Assembly: GCA_027625915.1 (NCBI GenBank)
Contig: JANTQA010000070.1
Span: 14,203,001-14,267,000, forward strand
Length of the DNA stretch: 64,000 nt
Source: Anaeramoeba flamelloides
Taxonomy: Eukaryota > Metamonada > Anaeramoebidae
Reading direction: 5' to 3'
Part shown: positions 23,847 through 36,109 of the stretch, piece after piece
Layout of the letters: every line of letters starts with the position of its first letter
How positions within the stretch are numbered: position 1 is the stretch's first letter
The notes under the pieces: generated by a model
The model's database searches: none
The model's input: the letters and a program-made list of their open reading frames with translations, nothing else
Told to the model about the DNA's origin: nothing
Program-made: the position numbers and the translations under genes

Positions 23847-24167
23847 CCAATCTATTCAACTTGTGAATTTTTTCTTTCCTTTCGTAATATAACGTGAAAC
23901 AAAAAAAATGTTTAAAGCATTTTTTTTCTTTCAAGTTAAACTTCATAATGAAAGAAAAATTCTCAAGTTGAATAGATTGGCTCTAATGGAGGTTTAGGTG
24001 CGTTGAAAAGCAAGAATTTTTATAATGTTTCGTTCTGAAACATTACAAGTTGAAACGAAACAATTTTTGTTACAACATGAAGAAAGAAAAAAAATGCTTT
24101 AAACATTTTTTTTGTTTCACGTTATATTACGAAAGGAAAGAAAAAATTCACAAGTTGAATAAATTGG
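23847..24167. repeat. Inverted repeat, 86-bp arms with one mismatch
   Basis: Arm one is 23847-23932 and arm two is 24082-24167. Their reverse complements agree at 85 of 86 positions by eye. The 149-base loop contains a ~30-base direct copy of the outer end (CAAGTTGAATAGATTGGCT, from about 23964) and a small palindrome AATGTTTC/GAAACATT. The motif ACAAGTTGAA or its inverse occurs five times from 23853 to about 24200. It has no coding capacity and lies 250 bases past eL14. Confidence 0.9.
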
Positions 24168-25376
24168 CTGTAAGTTACTGATCTAAATATTCAACTTGTT
24201 TGATAAATTGGTTTTATTTATATTGCTAATTTTACCTTTTTATCAAGTCTTCCTTCTCTCACACTCATGGAATACAACAAAATTCCAAAGATTAGTTAAT
24301 ATTTAAAAAAATGTTAGTTTCCTTAATTTAAATGTGTAAAATTTTTTGCTTTTTTTCCACAATTTTTTAATCTTTTTCCAAAATTTGTTCAATGATAAAT
24401 AGTCTAAAGCATGCTTAAAGTTTTTTTTTCAGATATTCTTTGTGTTTTTAAGTTTTGTTGATGGAATTTAAAAACAAAAAAAAAATTTTTTTTGTTCTTG
24501 TGGAAATTTACTGGGATAAAATCCTTTTTTTATTATTTTTGGGAATAATTTTTTGTGTAATTTTTATTTAAAAAAATTCATTTGTAAAAACTTATTATTT
24601 ATCTGCTCAAATTTTGAAAACAGTATTATTGTAAATAAAAACCTTGGAATTTTTTTTTATAAAATATTTTACAAAAATTACAAACAAAAATTACATTTTT
24701 TTTGATTAGTAATTAAAAACCTCTTTAAAAGTAAAAAAAAACATAAAAAGGATTTTTTGGGAAAAAAATGAAGGTTGAATTAACACTTATAAAAATAGAG
24801 TTGAATTATCAAACATTGAAAAAAAAAACATTGATTAGAGTAAAACTCACACCCCAAAAACCGTTGTTGGAAACTTCAATCCAAGAAAAAAAAAAAAAAA
24901 AAAATCTTAAAAAAAACATAATTACTTTGAAAAAATATTATAATTTGGAGAGACAATGTAACAATAAAAGTATCACAATAATCAAAAATTGTAGGAAATT
25001 CAGTCTTTGAACTTTATTTGGTTTGTTGAAAGTATTTATTATAACTCTAATTTATTCAGATAAAATTATTATTATGAATATTTTTTTTTTATTTTAAAAG
25101 TTTCTAAATAAGGTTGTTTGAGTTCACATACCTCAAAATTTTCTTGCATTTTTGTTATCTAAAGATGACCTAAATAAAATGTTTTTTTGATACTAATTAA
25201 AGAATATTTTCAATGATTATACTTTCAAAATTTAATAGGGGGTTATAAAAAGGTTTTAAAACAATTTGACAAAATTCAAATGTATACATAGATTTGAATT
25301 TATTATTCTGAAATAATTTCCAATTTTTTATTTCTATCCTTCTAATTGGATATCTTGCCCAAATACTGGTTTATTA

Positions 25377-25407
<31 letters not shown>

Positions 25408-25942
25408 GAATCTATTATCTAGTATTTACAATGTTACATATTTCCTAATAAATAAAAAAAAAAAAAAAAAAAAGAATAGAAACATTAACAAATAGTTCTC
25501 ATTAGATAGCTTGATTATTCTGATTTGGGAAATAATTCTATCCTGCCCCTTTTAATAATAATTAAAATTGATAATCTTCTTAATAATATTGTTTTTTATA
25601 AATTAATATAATGAAAATTTGGCAAATACAATCCTTTCTATCAAAATAACAAAAATATTAACAATAAAAAACAATTAATTTACTCAAAAATCTTTTTTAG
25701 ATCTTTTTTTTTTTAAATAACTTAGAATAAACTCTTTTTATGAACCAATTAATTATTTATTGTAATTTTTAAAATTGAAAATTGAAATATCATTCGAGAT
25801 TATCTGTATTTTTTTATAAAAATAAAAATTTAAGAAAAAAATTTTTTATTTTATTTTATTAAATTTGCTCTTGGGTTATTCAATAAGTAAATATTTCGAG
25901 AGAATTAATTCAAAATATATGAAACTATACTAATAATAAATA

Positions 25943-27159
25943 GAGGTTTTGATGATATCTATGCTTAATCCACGATAAAGTTACAAAAATCGTGATCATT
26001 TCTATCAAATCGCGATATATCAGAAAATCGGGATAGTCAATATTATTGCGATAATATAACAAATTGCGATATTCTATAATATCACGATAAATGCCAAAAT
26101 ATCGTTATTACTTTTTAATCACGATATAATAGTTGATGGGTTATTGGGCTAATAGAGAAATATTTAAACAAAGAAATTTTTTTTTGACCAAAAAATATAT
26201 TACGTGAAACAAAGCCATTCTTTGAAAAAACAACAAAAAAGAGACTTGATCCAATCAAGGATCAGATCAAAGAGTTTTATTGTGTTTTCGTTTTATTTGT
26301 TTAATAAACTTATCGGTCCTTTAAGATCAACAACAATAAGAAATAAATCGAAATAAATAGTTTTTTGGTCAATCGTAGTCTTGTAAATTGAGTTGAATAA
26401 AAGAGCTTCTAAAACAACCAACCCTTTATCTGTTCTTTAAAGAATGTGTTCTTGGGTTAAAACATTTTCAATATTCTCCAAAAACTAGAAGGGGTTGGAA
26501 AACTTTTCAAAAGATTTCACAACATCGTTGCCAGATGATCACCAATTATTAAGCATTTTTTATAGATTTGTTTTCTGGTTCTTTTTCTCCTTTGAACATC
26601 TTTTTATTTGGCCGAAAACACAATTAGAGCTTAGAGGTTATTGTTTGATCGATCACCTAAAAGAAGGAAAATTATTCTTTATTCTTTTTGGCTATTTAAA
26701 AATTGTGAAGGTAACAACTCCATTGTAAGAAAACACATCTATTTAAATTTAATTATATTGTTGAAATGGGTAATTATTAGTTTGATCATAAAATTTGTTT
26801 GAGATTTTATATTTTGTTAAAAAAAAAACGAAAAGTAAAAAAAAAATTGTGTTTCCACTACAACTAACCAAACCCATCCCCTTTATAAAAGTTTTCTGTC
26901 TTTCAAAACTTTCAAACACTTGAGGACAGTACACAACGCTTACAAACACTTTCAAACATTTATGAAAGGGGAAAGTGTTGTCAAAGTCAAGAGATTTTTT
27001 TAAAGTAATCTCAAAAACAATAATTTTTCATTTTTTCGTGATAATGTAAATATCGTGAAAATGTTGAATATCTTGATAAAGTTGGACTAATCACGATTTT
27101 TTATATTATGGCGATTTTATTGTTAATATCATGATAGTATAGGTTATCATCAAAACCTC
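25943..27159 (-). mobile_element. ~1.22-kb non-autonomous DNA element, GAGG ends (copy B)
   Basis: The terminal inverted repeats GAGGTTTTGATGATA are perfect at both ends and flanked on both sides by TA (25941-25942 and 27160-27161). It is inverted relative to copy A at 14552-15828. The motif-rich arm is at the left here (about 25970-26130), with ATCGCGAT, ATCACGAT and ATTGCGAT words. Small frames inside (26495-26728, 26749-26955) are not conserved between copies in a way that suggests a protein. Confidence 0.8.
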
Positions 27160-27610
27160 TAATATATTTATATTAAAAATTGAGATCACTTTTCAAACTG
27201 ATTAATTCATTCTTAATTCCACAATGTGAAAAATCAAAAAAAAAAATTATTCAAATTTTAACGATTGTGTTTTTTTCGAAGTAGTATTTAATTTAATAGC
27301 AGCCAACAAAAAAAAAAAAAAAAAAAAAGTAATAAATATATCTTTATTATTTTCATTATATAACAATCCACATATATTAAAATTGGATTATATTTTTAAT
27401 AATATTATTATTATATGTCATCAAATACATATTTAATTAATTAATTCTACAAACATATTAATTATTATTGATATAAAAGCCATTGAAAAAAACAAATAAT
27501 AATAATTTGATTTCATAACATTCGTCCATTCATCGATTCATTCACTCGCCTGTCCACCCCCTACCGGTCAATGTTAATTCATTTATTGGCGAATGTATTT
27601 ATCCAATGTG

Positions 27611-29767
27611 TTAAAGATTAATTTTTCCATTTTCGGGTAATAATCCTCTTGTTTCTGATACAGTATCTGACATGCTGGAAGAGCCGTGATTTATTGTTAA
27701 TTGCGAATTGGAATTTTTCAATTTTTTTATAGATTTGAACTCCTTTCCTACAGTTATTAATACCAAGACTATTAACATTATTGAATTCCAAACCAAGGAA
27801 AAAGATAATAAAACTGATAATGTTCCATAACCCAGATAAAAAATCCCCACTAATATTACAAAGCCGAATATTATTAATAGGATTGAAATAAGAATTATTG
27901 GCTTTGATAATAATCTAAGAGGGTGATTTTTTTTGTTAATTGGGAAGACTATTGGATAGGTAATGATGTTACAGGAGGGCATATAGACAAAAACTAAGAA
28001 TATTGAATAAAATAAAACATTAAATAAATAAAAGGTATTTGTTCCGTGGATATGTGAAGTCCATATAAAGGAAATCCCCCAAAACTGCTGATGTACCATT
28101 GGCCCGATAGTAATTGGCAAACAGAATAAGGCAAGGCCGGAAATGTAAAGAATTATTTTAAAAGATTTGGGGATGACTGTGAATTTATAAATTGTTAAAG
28201 AGAGGTGTTGTTTAAAAATGGAGAGCAAATTGTGATTTGAAACACCTTTTTTCAATTGCTTTTCAGAATTAAGTAAAAACTCGCCCCAATTCTTGTTTGA
28301 ATACAATTTTTTCATTAATGATGGCGCCACTGTTGTGGGTAACCAAAAGATGAAAAAAGAGACAACCGCCAGGGAAGTGAAAAGCCCAAAAAGGTTTTGT
28401 CTTTGGAACTGTTGATAATATTTTGATCCCTTGTACTTTTGTGTGCCGTCAACCGAGAAAGCTTGTTCGGTGATCACTTTTGAATTATCGGCCAATTGCA
28501 CTTCAATTTTTATCTTGTGCAAACCAGATTTGTAGTCTTCAGGGTTCCACTTGGCAACATACAAGGGGTGGGTTTGGTTTTTTATTTTCACTAATCCGCC
28601 GGCTTGGGCTTTGTCGTCGATATAGTACTTTATTTGCTTAATTTCGGGATCACTTTCCCTTTCAAAAATTAAGACCCTGATATACCCACTCATTTTGATT
28701 CGATTCAGTGGCTCAGTTAGCGTAATAAACTTTGCATTGGTTGGGTTTGTAATTAAGACGATTGGCCACTGATCGTCCAAGGTTCGGTCAACAAAGGACA
28801 AAATGTCGTTGTCAAGAGCAAAAATCCGATAGCATTTCTTGATCCTGAGATCGCCAACCTCCAGTTCCATGAGGCCATCGTAGCGATCGTAGAGCGTTGA
28901 ATACATGCCCTTTGCATGCGAGTGGCCCACTAAATGGGAGAGCACGCGATGCTCTTTCATTAGATCCTGGAAGCGCTTGTGCGTTTTGCTTGTCTTGTGG
29001 TGCTGGAAATTATAGGTCAGGGGATAGTGCCCAAAGATAAAGGTGTGGTTTGCGTCAATGTTTACCTTTGCGTTCAGCTGATCATACAGGGAGTCCAAAA
29101 TGCTCTCGTTGTCCGTTGTGAAGAACGCAAAGGGGCCGTTCACCCCTGGCATCCGGTTCCAGTTGATCCCAATGAAATTCAGAGAATCATACTCCGTGTT
29201 GATTTGGAAATTCCAAACCTTCGGTTTCCCCTTTGACTCTTGCAACGCTCCCTGTGGGGAATACTTGTAATAGTAATTGCTTGCCTCTTCCTCAGAAAGC
29301 AGCCCTAAGCAATCGTGGTTGCCTTGAATGTCATACCAAAAATTGGAATCAAAATAGCCCTTGTTCGTTAATTGGCTTTTATAAAACTCCCACTCAAACG
29401 GGATTTGCTCTTTAGCCATGATCTCGCCTGGTAGTTTCGCATCGGTAATGTCCCCTGTGTGTAAGACAAATTTCGGGTTTATACGTGGAACAATCTCGTC
29501 CACAAAATCCTTGAAATTCTTCTGGATCTTTGGAATTAGCTTTGAAATATGGGAATCGCTGACATGCAAAAAAACTAACAAACTTGAGCTGCTATTGTCA
29601 AACACTGGGAAGTCGGGTTTGAGCCTCTTTTCATCACCGAGATTTAAATCTTGGAAATCTAATTTTGTCGGATACTGAACACCACAAATTATGAAAATGA
29701 TGAAATATAAAAGAGGTACAAAGGAACAACAAAAATAGTCTCGAAGAAACCTTTTCATTTGTCTCAT
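27611..29767 (-). CDS. TMEM62-like transmembrane metallophosphoesterase
   Basis: A single exon encodes 718 residues. A hydrophobic segment at 11-30 is a signal anchor. The calcineurin-like phosphoesterase domain follows, with all metal-site motifs: D71-S-H73, G105-D106, G-N150-H151-D, H247 in FGHYP and H282/H284 in GHSH. After a beta-rich region (about 340-440, ending FSVDGTQ), five hydrophobic spans at about 459-481, 537-556, 577-596, 622-645 and 648-673 anchor the C-terminus. This order matches animal TMEM62, whose substrate is not established. The catalytic domain probably faces the ER/secretory lumen (inference from the N-terminal anchor). The 5' half is much richer in GC than the 3' half, perhaps from stronger selection on the catalytic part. 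A second Met at residue 4 could be an alternative start. Confidence 0.92.
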   Translation of the reverse strand: MRQMKRFLRDYFCCSFVPLLYFIIFIICGVQYPTKLDFQDLNLGDEKRLKPDFPVFDNSSSSLLVFLHVSDSHISKLIPKIQKNFKDFVDEIVPRINPKFVLHTGDITDAKLPGEIMAKEQIPFEWEFYKSQLTNKGYFDSNFWYDIQGNHDCLGLLSEEEASNYYYKYSPQGALQESKGKPKVWNFQINTEYDSLNFIGINWNRMPGVNGPFAFFTTDNESILDSLYDQLNAKVNIDANHTFIFGHYPLTYNFQHHKTSKTHKRFQDLMKEHRVLSHLVGHSHAKGMYSTLYDRYDGLMELEVGDLRIKKCYRIFALDNDILSFVDRTLDDQWPIVLITNPTNAKFITLTEPLNRIKMSGYIRVLIFERESDPEIKQIKYYIDDKAQAGGLVKIKNQTHPLYVAKWNPEDYKSGLHKIKIEVQLADNSKVITEQAFSVDGTQKYKGSKYYQQFQRQNLFGLFTSLAVVSFFIFWLPTTVAPSLMKKLYSNKNWGEFLLNSEKQLKKGVSNHNLLSIFKQHLSLTIYKFTVIPKSFKIILYISGLALFCLPITIGPMVHQQFWGISFIWTSHIHGTNTFYLFNVLFYSIFLVFVYMPSCNIITYPIVFPINKKNHPLRLLSKPIILISILLIIFGFVILVGIFYLGYGTLSVLLSFSLVWNSIMLIVLVLITVGKEFKSIKKLKNSNSQLTINHGSSSMSDTVSETRGLLPENGKINL

Positions 29768-31289
29768 TTTTGTTTTTGTTTTTTCTTTTTTATGTTGACC
29801 GTTTTGATTTTGTCAAGATCTTTGGAAGAAAAGAAAGAGAGAAAAATAAATATCATGTTTTTTACAGTTGTGATTTCCAATTTCTTTACCCATACATAGC
29901 CAAGTGAAACTAAAACGGTTTGGCTTTTGTCTGGAAATAAAAAGTTCTTGAGGCATAATTGAAAGAATTTGTGTAATTTTTACAAAACTTAATCGACTGT
30001 ATTTATCAAGACACTTTCTAACTTTTGTTCAAGAAATTTAAATGTTTAGGAATTAGGTGACGAGTCAAGAAGATAATGCAAAACTAGTCGAATACATTAT
30101 CAATTTGAAATATTTTCCAATTTATTGAGTAGGATTTTTGTAATAATTGGGGTTAAGAATTATATGGTTTGTTGGTAAATGCCAAGTTGTTTACAAACAA
30201 AGAAAATTGTTAGAATAAAATTTTCTTTCATTTCGTAATTCGTAATAAATTAAAATCATTTGGAACGTTTCTGAAAAAGTCCTTTTTGTAAATGTATGAC
30301 TAAAATTTTGTAATGAATTTTGAAGATAGTTGAGTTTGTTGTCTATTTTCACTCAGTTTTTAAGTTCACTTTTTGGTAAGAACCTTAAATAACAGGTTTA
30401 CTTATGATTTTTTTGTTTTGAGGGAATCGTAAATCGTTTTGATTTTTTTTTACAAAAATAATGAGCTAATTATTTACACAATGAGACAATTAAGCACAAA
30501 GAAAAACTCATTTGTCAACTTTTAGAGAAATGAGTAATCCTTTTTCAAAAAGAAACTCCTTTTTTTTTTACATAATTAATTTTTAATAAAATGATCTTGA
30601 TCCTTTTGGTTTGTATTACTGGTTGAATGTAAAAAAAATTTTTGCAAAACATTCTTCTTTTTCGGAAATCTTACTATAAAGAAATTTGTGATAGTGATTA
30701 TAATTACAAACAACATGGAAAATTTAATTTAATTTGGTGAAAAAAGAATAAAAATTAATGAAATATTGAATCCTTGAAGATCCAAAATAATCAATCCTTA
30801 TTGTAATTTTCAATAATATCACTTGAATTACTTGGATTATTATAAGATTATATAATTTTTTTTTATTCAAATATTAAGAATATCAACAACAAACTGTTAT
30901 TATTAAAATCCAATCTTAGATAATAGTTCTTATTTTTTTTTTTAAATTTGGAATTATTAATTTTAAATTATTTTTATTTGTTTGAAAATATTTCAAAAAT
31001 ATGAGAAATAACAATAAAATTTATTGATACTTTTAATCTTTGGGTTATTAGAAACCCACTATAGTCAATTAAAACCCTTTTATTATTTTTATTTGCAATA
31101 ATCAAATTAAAAAGTATTTATTTAGTTATATATGTTAGATTTCCTAAGGTTTCAAAATAGTATTCTTGGAAAAATTTTCTATTTATGTTTTTGGAATTGT
31201 TTTTTTTTTCTTTATTTTATATTTTCTTTGTTCCAGACATCAATCCAATAGTGGTCTTTCTTAATTCATATATCGAAACTTTGTTTCAG

Positions 31290-31780
31290 TCAAAGTACCC
31301 AACATTTTTTTTCAAATATCAATTATTTTTTATAAAAAACCTTTGGAGAACAAATTAGAATAGAGAAGTACAATAAAAATCAAATAATAGTAGATATTCA
31401 ATATAAATTAAACAAAAAAATTAAAACTATTTTGAAAAAAAAGTGAAAAAACTAAACTCTTAGGAAAACTATTGAGAAAAACAAAAATGTTCATTTTGAT
31501 CTTCAATTGAAGATCAAATAAAATCCCAATAGAAATAAATATAATATCCCGACAATCATTTTTATCGTTTCATTTAGATAGATTAGTATAACACTTTTTT
31601 ACCATGCAACAATCGATCTTGCAACAAAAAAAATATTTACTAATTAATTAGATTATCAAAAAAAATCAAAAAAAGAGAATAATTTCAATTCTGAAATTTT
31701 GAACTTTAAATTTTTCTTCTAATATTGATTCAAACCCATTGAAACATTGAATCACAACTTATAACATACCCTTTTGACTG
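31290..31780. mobile_element. ~490-bp element with CAGTCAAA ends
   Basis: The left end CAGTCAAAGTACCC and the right end GGG/TTTTGACTG share CAGTCAAA in inverted orientation. CAGTCA-type ends resemble Tc1/mariner termini. It is non-coding. It is related by its end sequence to 1119-1533 and 18705-19215. Confidence 0.45.
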
Positions 31781-32416
31781 GAAATGGTTTATTTGGTTGG
31801 GATATTTTTATCTTATTTTTTTTTTGTTAACAAAAAGAAAAAAATGTTTTGAATTGAAAAAAAAAAAAAAAAAAGGATATTTTTTTTCAAGATTAAAACA
31901 ATTATTATATTTTTATTAATGATCAACTATATTTTTTTTTTCATATTATTTCAAAATTTTCTTGTTTTATTTCTAAATTATATTTTGCTAAACTTCTTTT
32001 ACAGATAATAAGATTTCTTTTTCTTCTTTAAAGAGAATTTTTTTTTAAATAAATTACTTAAAGAATTTATTTTTAATACAAAAAAATATTGAAATTATTG
32101 TAATTAATTAATAATCATTAAATCTATTATTTCACCTTAAAAATTATTACAGGAAATTTTAGTATAAGAAACTCTATGAAGTAATTTATACCTTTCCTGA
32201 CATAATTATAACATTTAGGAAAAAAATACTTTGTAAATAAATTAAAAAATATCAGGACTCATAAACTCGATAACAAGGAACAAACATATTAACCAATTAG
32301 TATAATAATATTTAGTTTAAATTTTATATACAAATAAAATATTTTTTCAACATCTATTTTTATCAAAAAAAAAATTCTATTTTTTTGAAAACAAATTGGG
32401 ATTTCAATATTAATTA

Positions 32417-32611
32417 TAGTCAGTTCCACTTTTACAATACAAAAATTCAGTGAAATTTAATGTTAAAATATTCTTAAATTAATACAAATTTTTTTAAATT
32501 TTTTTTTTTTACAAAAATTATTTTACCAGTTTCTGAGTTTTGTGCTTTAATTTAGGATTTTGCATGTACATTTATTTCCATTTAAAAAATATAACTTAAA
32601 AGTTATAACTA
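32417..32611. mobile_element. ~190-bp foldback element, CAGTCAGTTCC family (copy 1, worn)
   Basis: It begins AGTCAGTTCCACTTTTA next to TA and keeps ATTTTACCAG and TTTTGTGCTTTAATTTAGGATTTT-like core text shared with 37551-37746. The right end is eroded. Confidence 0.55.
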
Positions 32612-32861
32612 AAAGAATAATTTAAGATATCTTTGTTAAATCTAAAATAAAGTTAAAAAAACTCTGATTGATCTTATCAAATCACAATATTATCACAAAA
32701 TCATTGTAATTAATCTAAATCATACCAAACTCTTAAATCTAAATTAATGTCAGAAATCCCTTATAAATGCCAAAATACTGTATTGAAAATTAAATTGTGA
32801 AATTCTATAGAAAAACAATAAATTAGTAAAAAATGGATAAAAGCCAAAAATAATAGTATAA

Positions 32862-33446
32862 GGTATTTCCAAAAAAGTGGGGTATTTTTTAAAATATTTC
32901 ATTAAAAATCATCTTTGTTTGTGAAATTATTCATTAATTGACATTACCAAATTAAATTTAATATTAATACCGATTGAATAAAGGGATAAGGTATTTATTT
33001 CAAAATATGTTTTATGAAAATATTCCTTAAAAATGAAAAAAAAAAATTAAATACTTTTTTTTGTGAAAACAATATACGACCAATTTCAATAAAAAACTGG
33101 AGATATGGAAGGGTACAATTGATTTTTTAAACAAACAAAAACAATTATATATTTTCAATTCTATTTAAAAATTTGTTGAGATTAAACAAGTTATGAAAAA
33201 GATTTTTTCAATCAAAAATAAAATAATAAACACCAATTTTCACCCCTAAAAAATATTAGATAAAATCTAGATCAGAAATTTTAATTTATTTTATTTATGT
33301 AATACAATACTAAGAAACAAATTGAATTTTTATCAAGAATCGATAAATGGTAGTTTATGATTTTGTATATTTAAAAACTTTTTTGAAGATTGAGTTTAAT
33401 TTATATATTTTCAAATAAATTTGCCCCACTTTATTTGAAATAGCTT
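32862..33446 (+). mobile_element. ~585-bp element with AAGTGGGG ends (copy b)
   Basis: The left end TATTTCCAAAAAAGTGGGG and the right end CCCCACTTTATTTGAAATA are inverted repeats of about 25 bp. It matches 16141-16735 internally and provides the unoccupied site for the MITE at 20015. It appears to lie inside a worn GAGG-element copy (similar text at 32650-32790 and 33560-33620). Confidence 0.65.
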
Positions 33447-34070
33447 AGTTATGATTTATAAAAACAATTTTTTGTGGCATTAATTTGTCAAGTTTATTCT
33501 CTTAATAAAAAATAAAAATATCTTTCAAGAGCTCAATTAGAAAAACTCAAAAGATAGTATTATGTTTTAATAGTGATAAAAAATTAAACCGTGATATAAT
33601 AATTGATGGATTTATACTAATTAAATGATACTTTTAAAAAGAAATGTTCAAAAAATCGAAAAACAAAACCCTGATTTACTTTGGGCTTGCTTTCTTTATT
33701 TCAATTTACATTTAAAGCAGCAAATGGTATTTGCGTTTCCAAGTTTCAATATCTCATGGCACTCAAAAAACTCTTTTTTGACTAAGGTTGTCGCAATTAA
33801 AAAATTTTCAAAATGGTAAAATGTACTTGTTTTTCGAAAAAATGGTTTTTTTTTTTCAAATTTCAAAAAACAATTAAAAAGTAATATTAAAGCCCCTGTA
33901 AACCAAAGTTCTAAAAAAAGATAAATAAGCATATTTATGCTATTAAAAATATTTTTTTTCTCTTTTATTCATCTATTCAAATTTGTAAAATTATAATATC
34001 ATTATTGAATATTGATTATTAATTATTCTTTAATCTCCATTAATAAAAATGAGAATAAAAATTAAAAAAA

Positions 34071-35399
34071 TTAAAATCTACCATTCGAAGCCTTTCTTGT
34101 AAAAACCCTAAATTTAAATTGATCTGTTACCTTTGGCTCTTCTTTTCCCATTTTTTCGGAAAACTGATTTAATAACTTTTCTTGATCCTTATCAATTTTT
34201 TTGGGGATGTTTATTTTCCAATGTATGACTAAATCACCAGTTTGCTGTTTTCTTTTGATCCCACATCCCTTTTTCGTTGAGACCGAATAGGGCTGGGTAC
34301 CCTGAGGGATTTCGATTTCAATTTCCTTATCAATTATTTGAACCTTCGTTTTCCCGCCAAGGATGGCCTCTTTGATGGTTATTGGGATTTCGATGTGTAG
34401 ATCTTTACCGTCGCGAATAAGGGTTTTATTTTCCTGCTCGACATTGAGTTCCACGTAAAGGTCTCCGGGCATACCACCAAAGATCCCATGGTTGCCCATA
34501 CCGGGAACATAAAGCAAGTCCTTGAGATCGGCGCCTTCTGGTATGGTAATTGATTGCTTTTCACTTTTTCGAACAAACCTTTGCCCCTTGCACTTTTTGC
34601 AAACCTTTTCCGGCGTTTTGCCCATGCCCCCGCACCTTCCACAAACGGTTTGGACGTGCATATTATTGTAACGCTGGATGACCATGCCGCTTCCATTACA
34701 GTTTTTACATTTAACCATCTTGCTACCGGGCTCGATCCCTTCTTGCTCGCAATGATCGCAGGCAACCAATTTGGAGTAATTGATCTCACGCTCTGTGGAC
34801 TTGAAGGCATCTTCAAATTTCATATTTAATGGCACCCTCAGGTCAGCGCCGTTTTGTGGGACCTTTCGTGGTGGCTGCTGTTGCCGAGACCTTCCCCTCA
34901 TATTCCTTCCTCCAAAAAAGAAATCACCAAAGATGTCGCCCAAGTCAAACCCATTCATGCCCGCTTTCCCTTCTCTCACTAGATCGTAATTTGATCTCTT
35001 TTCAGGTGAGCCCAAGACCTCGTATGCAGAGCTTATCCCTGAAAATTTCTTGCCTGCTTCAGAATCATTTTGATTCACATCGGGGTGATATTTTTTGGCT
35101 AATTTATAATACGCACTTTTGATTTCCTCTTGCGTTGCTTTTGTATTAACACCTAAGGTTTTATAATAGTCTTCCTCTCCTCCATTTGCTGCTTCGGAAT
35201 AATTGTTATTTGTGGAACTGAAAAACCTTTTTGGTTGTTGGTAATTTGTGTTATATTTTGAAAACGTTGGGCATTTGTAAGAAGAAATCAGTTTTGGTTT
35301 GATCCTGAAAAGTGAATGACTTCGAATATTTGTTACAACTGTTGGGCGCACATAGTCGAATAATGAGCCTGAAAAAGTTTGTATAAAATTACTTAACAT
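34071..35399 (-). CDS. Organellar type I DnaJ/Hsp40 co-chaperone (Mdj1/Tid1 type)
   Basis: A single exon encodes 442 residues. Residues 1-65 form a basic, acid-poor, hydroxylated presequence ending KRFFSS, typical of mitochondrial import. The J domain (about 77-140) has the Hsp70-stimulating HPD at 105-107. A short Gly/Phe region (145-170) follows. The zinc centre has four CxxCxGxG-type motifs at C214/C217, C231/C234, C253/C256 and C267/C270; the first reads CDHCEQEG. The beta-rich substrate domain completes a type I DnaJ. It would act with an organellar Hsp70 in folding and import inside the mitochondrion or a mitochondrion-related organelle. In an anaerobic protist, that would be the hydrogenosome or mitosome, but nothing here decides which. 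Confidence 0.95.
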   Translation of the reverse strand: MLSNFIQTFSGSLFDYVRPTVVTNIRSHSLFRIKPKLISSYKCPTFSKYNTNYQQPKRFFSSTNNNYSEAANGGEEDYYKTLGVNTKATQEEIKSAYYKLAKKYHPDVNQNDSEAGKKFSGISSAYEVLGSPEKRSNYDLVREGKAGMNGFDLGDIFGDFFFGGRNMRGRSRQQQPPRKVPQNGADLRVPLNMKFEDAFKSTEREINYSKLVACDHCEQEGIEPGSKMVKCKNCNGSGMVIQRYNNMHVQTVCGRCGGMGKTPEKVCKKCKGQRFVRKSEKQSITIPEGADLKDLLYVPGMGNHGIFGGMPGDLYVELNVEQENKTLIRDGKDLHIEIPITIKEAILGGKTKVQIIDKEIEIEIPQGTQPYSVSTKKGCGIKRKQQTGDLVIHWKINIPKKIDKDQEKLLNQFSEKMGKEEPKVTDQFKFRVFTRKASNGRF

Positions 35400-36109
35400 T
35401 TAGAGACGGTCTGGGAAAATAATCGTAATTGTTTCTTGGTAAGAACAATTTTGAAAAAAATGAAAATTATTCTATTTTTGAGAAAGCAAATAGTTTAGTG
35501 TCCTTAATTTTACAGTTGTTAGTGTTTTTTCAGCGTAGGTGTTCAGAAGAATTTCTGAAGGTGTTTTTGTAATTTGAAGAGACTTGTTTTTCTTAGAGTT
35601 TCAACAAAACTTATTCGAATTTTTATGTTAATTGAACAAATGGTATTGATCTTTAAATTGAAAGAATTTAATCAAAGATAAGAAAGGTTTTATTGGAATT
35701 GAAAAAAAGTTTTTGAATTGGACGAGGCAATAACTAGGAAAATTTTAAAAAAGAAAAATACGAAATTTTCTATTTTTCTAATTACTTCCACAATCGAAAT
35801 TTGTCAAAAAATAATGTAAAAATATGTCATTGAAAAAAGTTAAATTTTTTGGATATTCTGACAAAAAATCTTATCAGTTAACGAATTTATGTTTTATTTT
35901 TTTTATTAAAGATCAACATTGTATTCTTGGATTTAAATTTTTGAAATTAGAGATCAAAACTATTTATTCAATTAATTACAAAAATTCAGAAAAGTTTTTG
36001 AAATACTGAAACTTAATAGTCTAAGGTTTTTACTGGGTTAATTTTTGAATTGTATTTAAGGAATAATCGCTAGTTTAAATTTGTTTAAAACACACTATAA
36101 AGTAAAAAT

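Larger units (their letters stand above)
23596..27610. other. Spacer with a long inverted repeat and a mobile element
   Basis: It contains the near-perfect inverted repeat at 23847-24167, the inverted copy of the 1.2-kb GAGG element (25943-27159), and long poly-T and poly-A tracts (25378-25407, 25452-25473). A frame at 24768-25010 is Lys-rich from A tracts and is not convincing. No gene is seen. Confidence 0.6.
29768..34070. other. Spacer with several mobile-element copies, no gene seen
   Basis: It holds repeats at 31290-31780, 32417-32611 and 32862-33446, and worn GAGG-element fragments around 32650-32860 and 33560-33620. A frame at 33625-33819 (64 codons) and its antisense are unconvincing. 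Confidence 0.6.

Noticed and set aside
23704-23946. 80-codon minus-strand frame downstream of eL14
   Set aside because: It overlaps one arm of the long inverted repeat and has no family resemblance; the arm explains the sequence.
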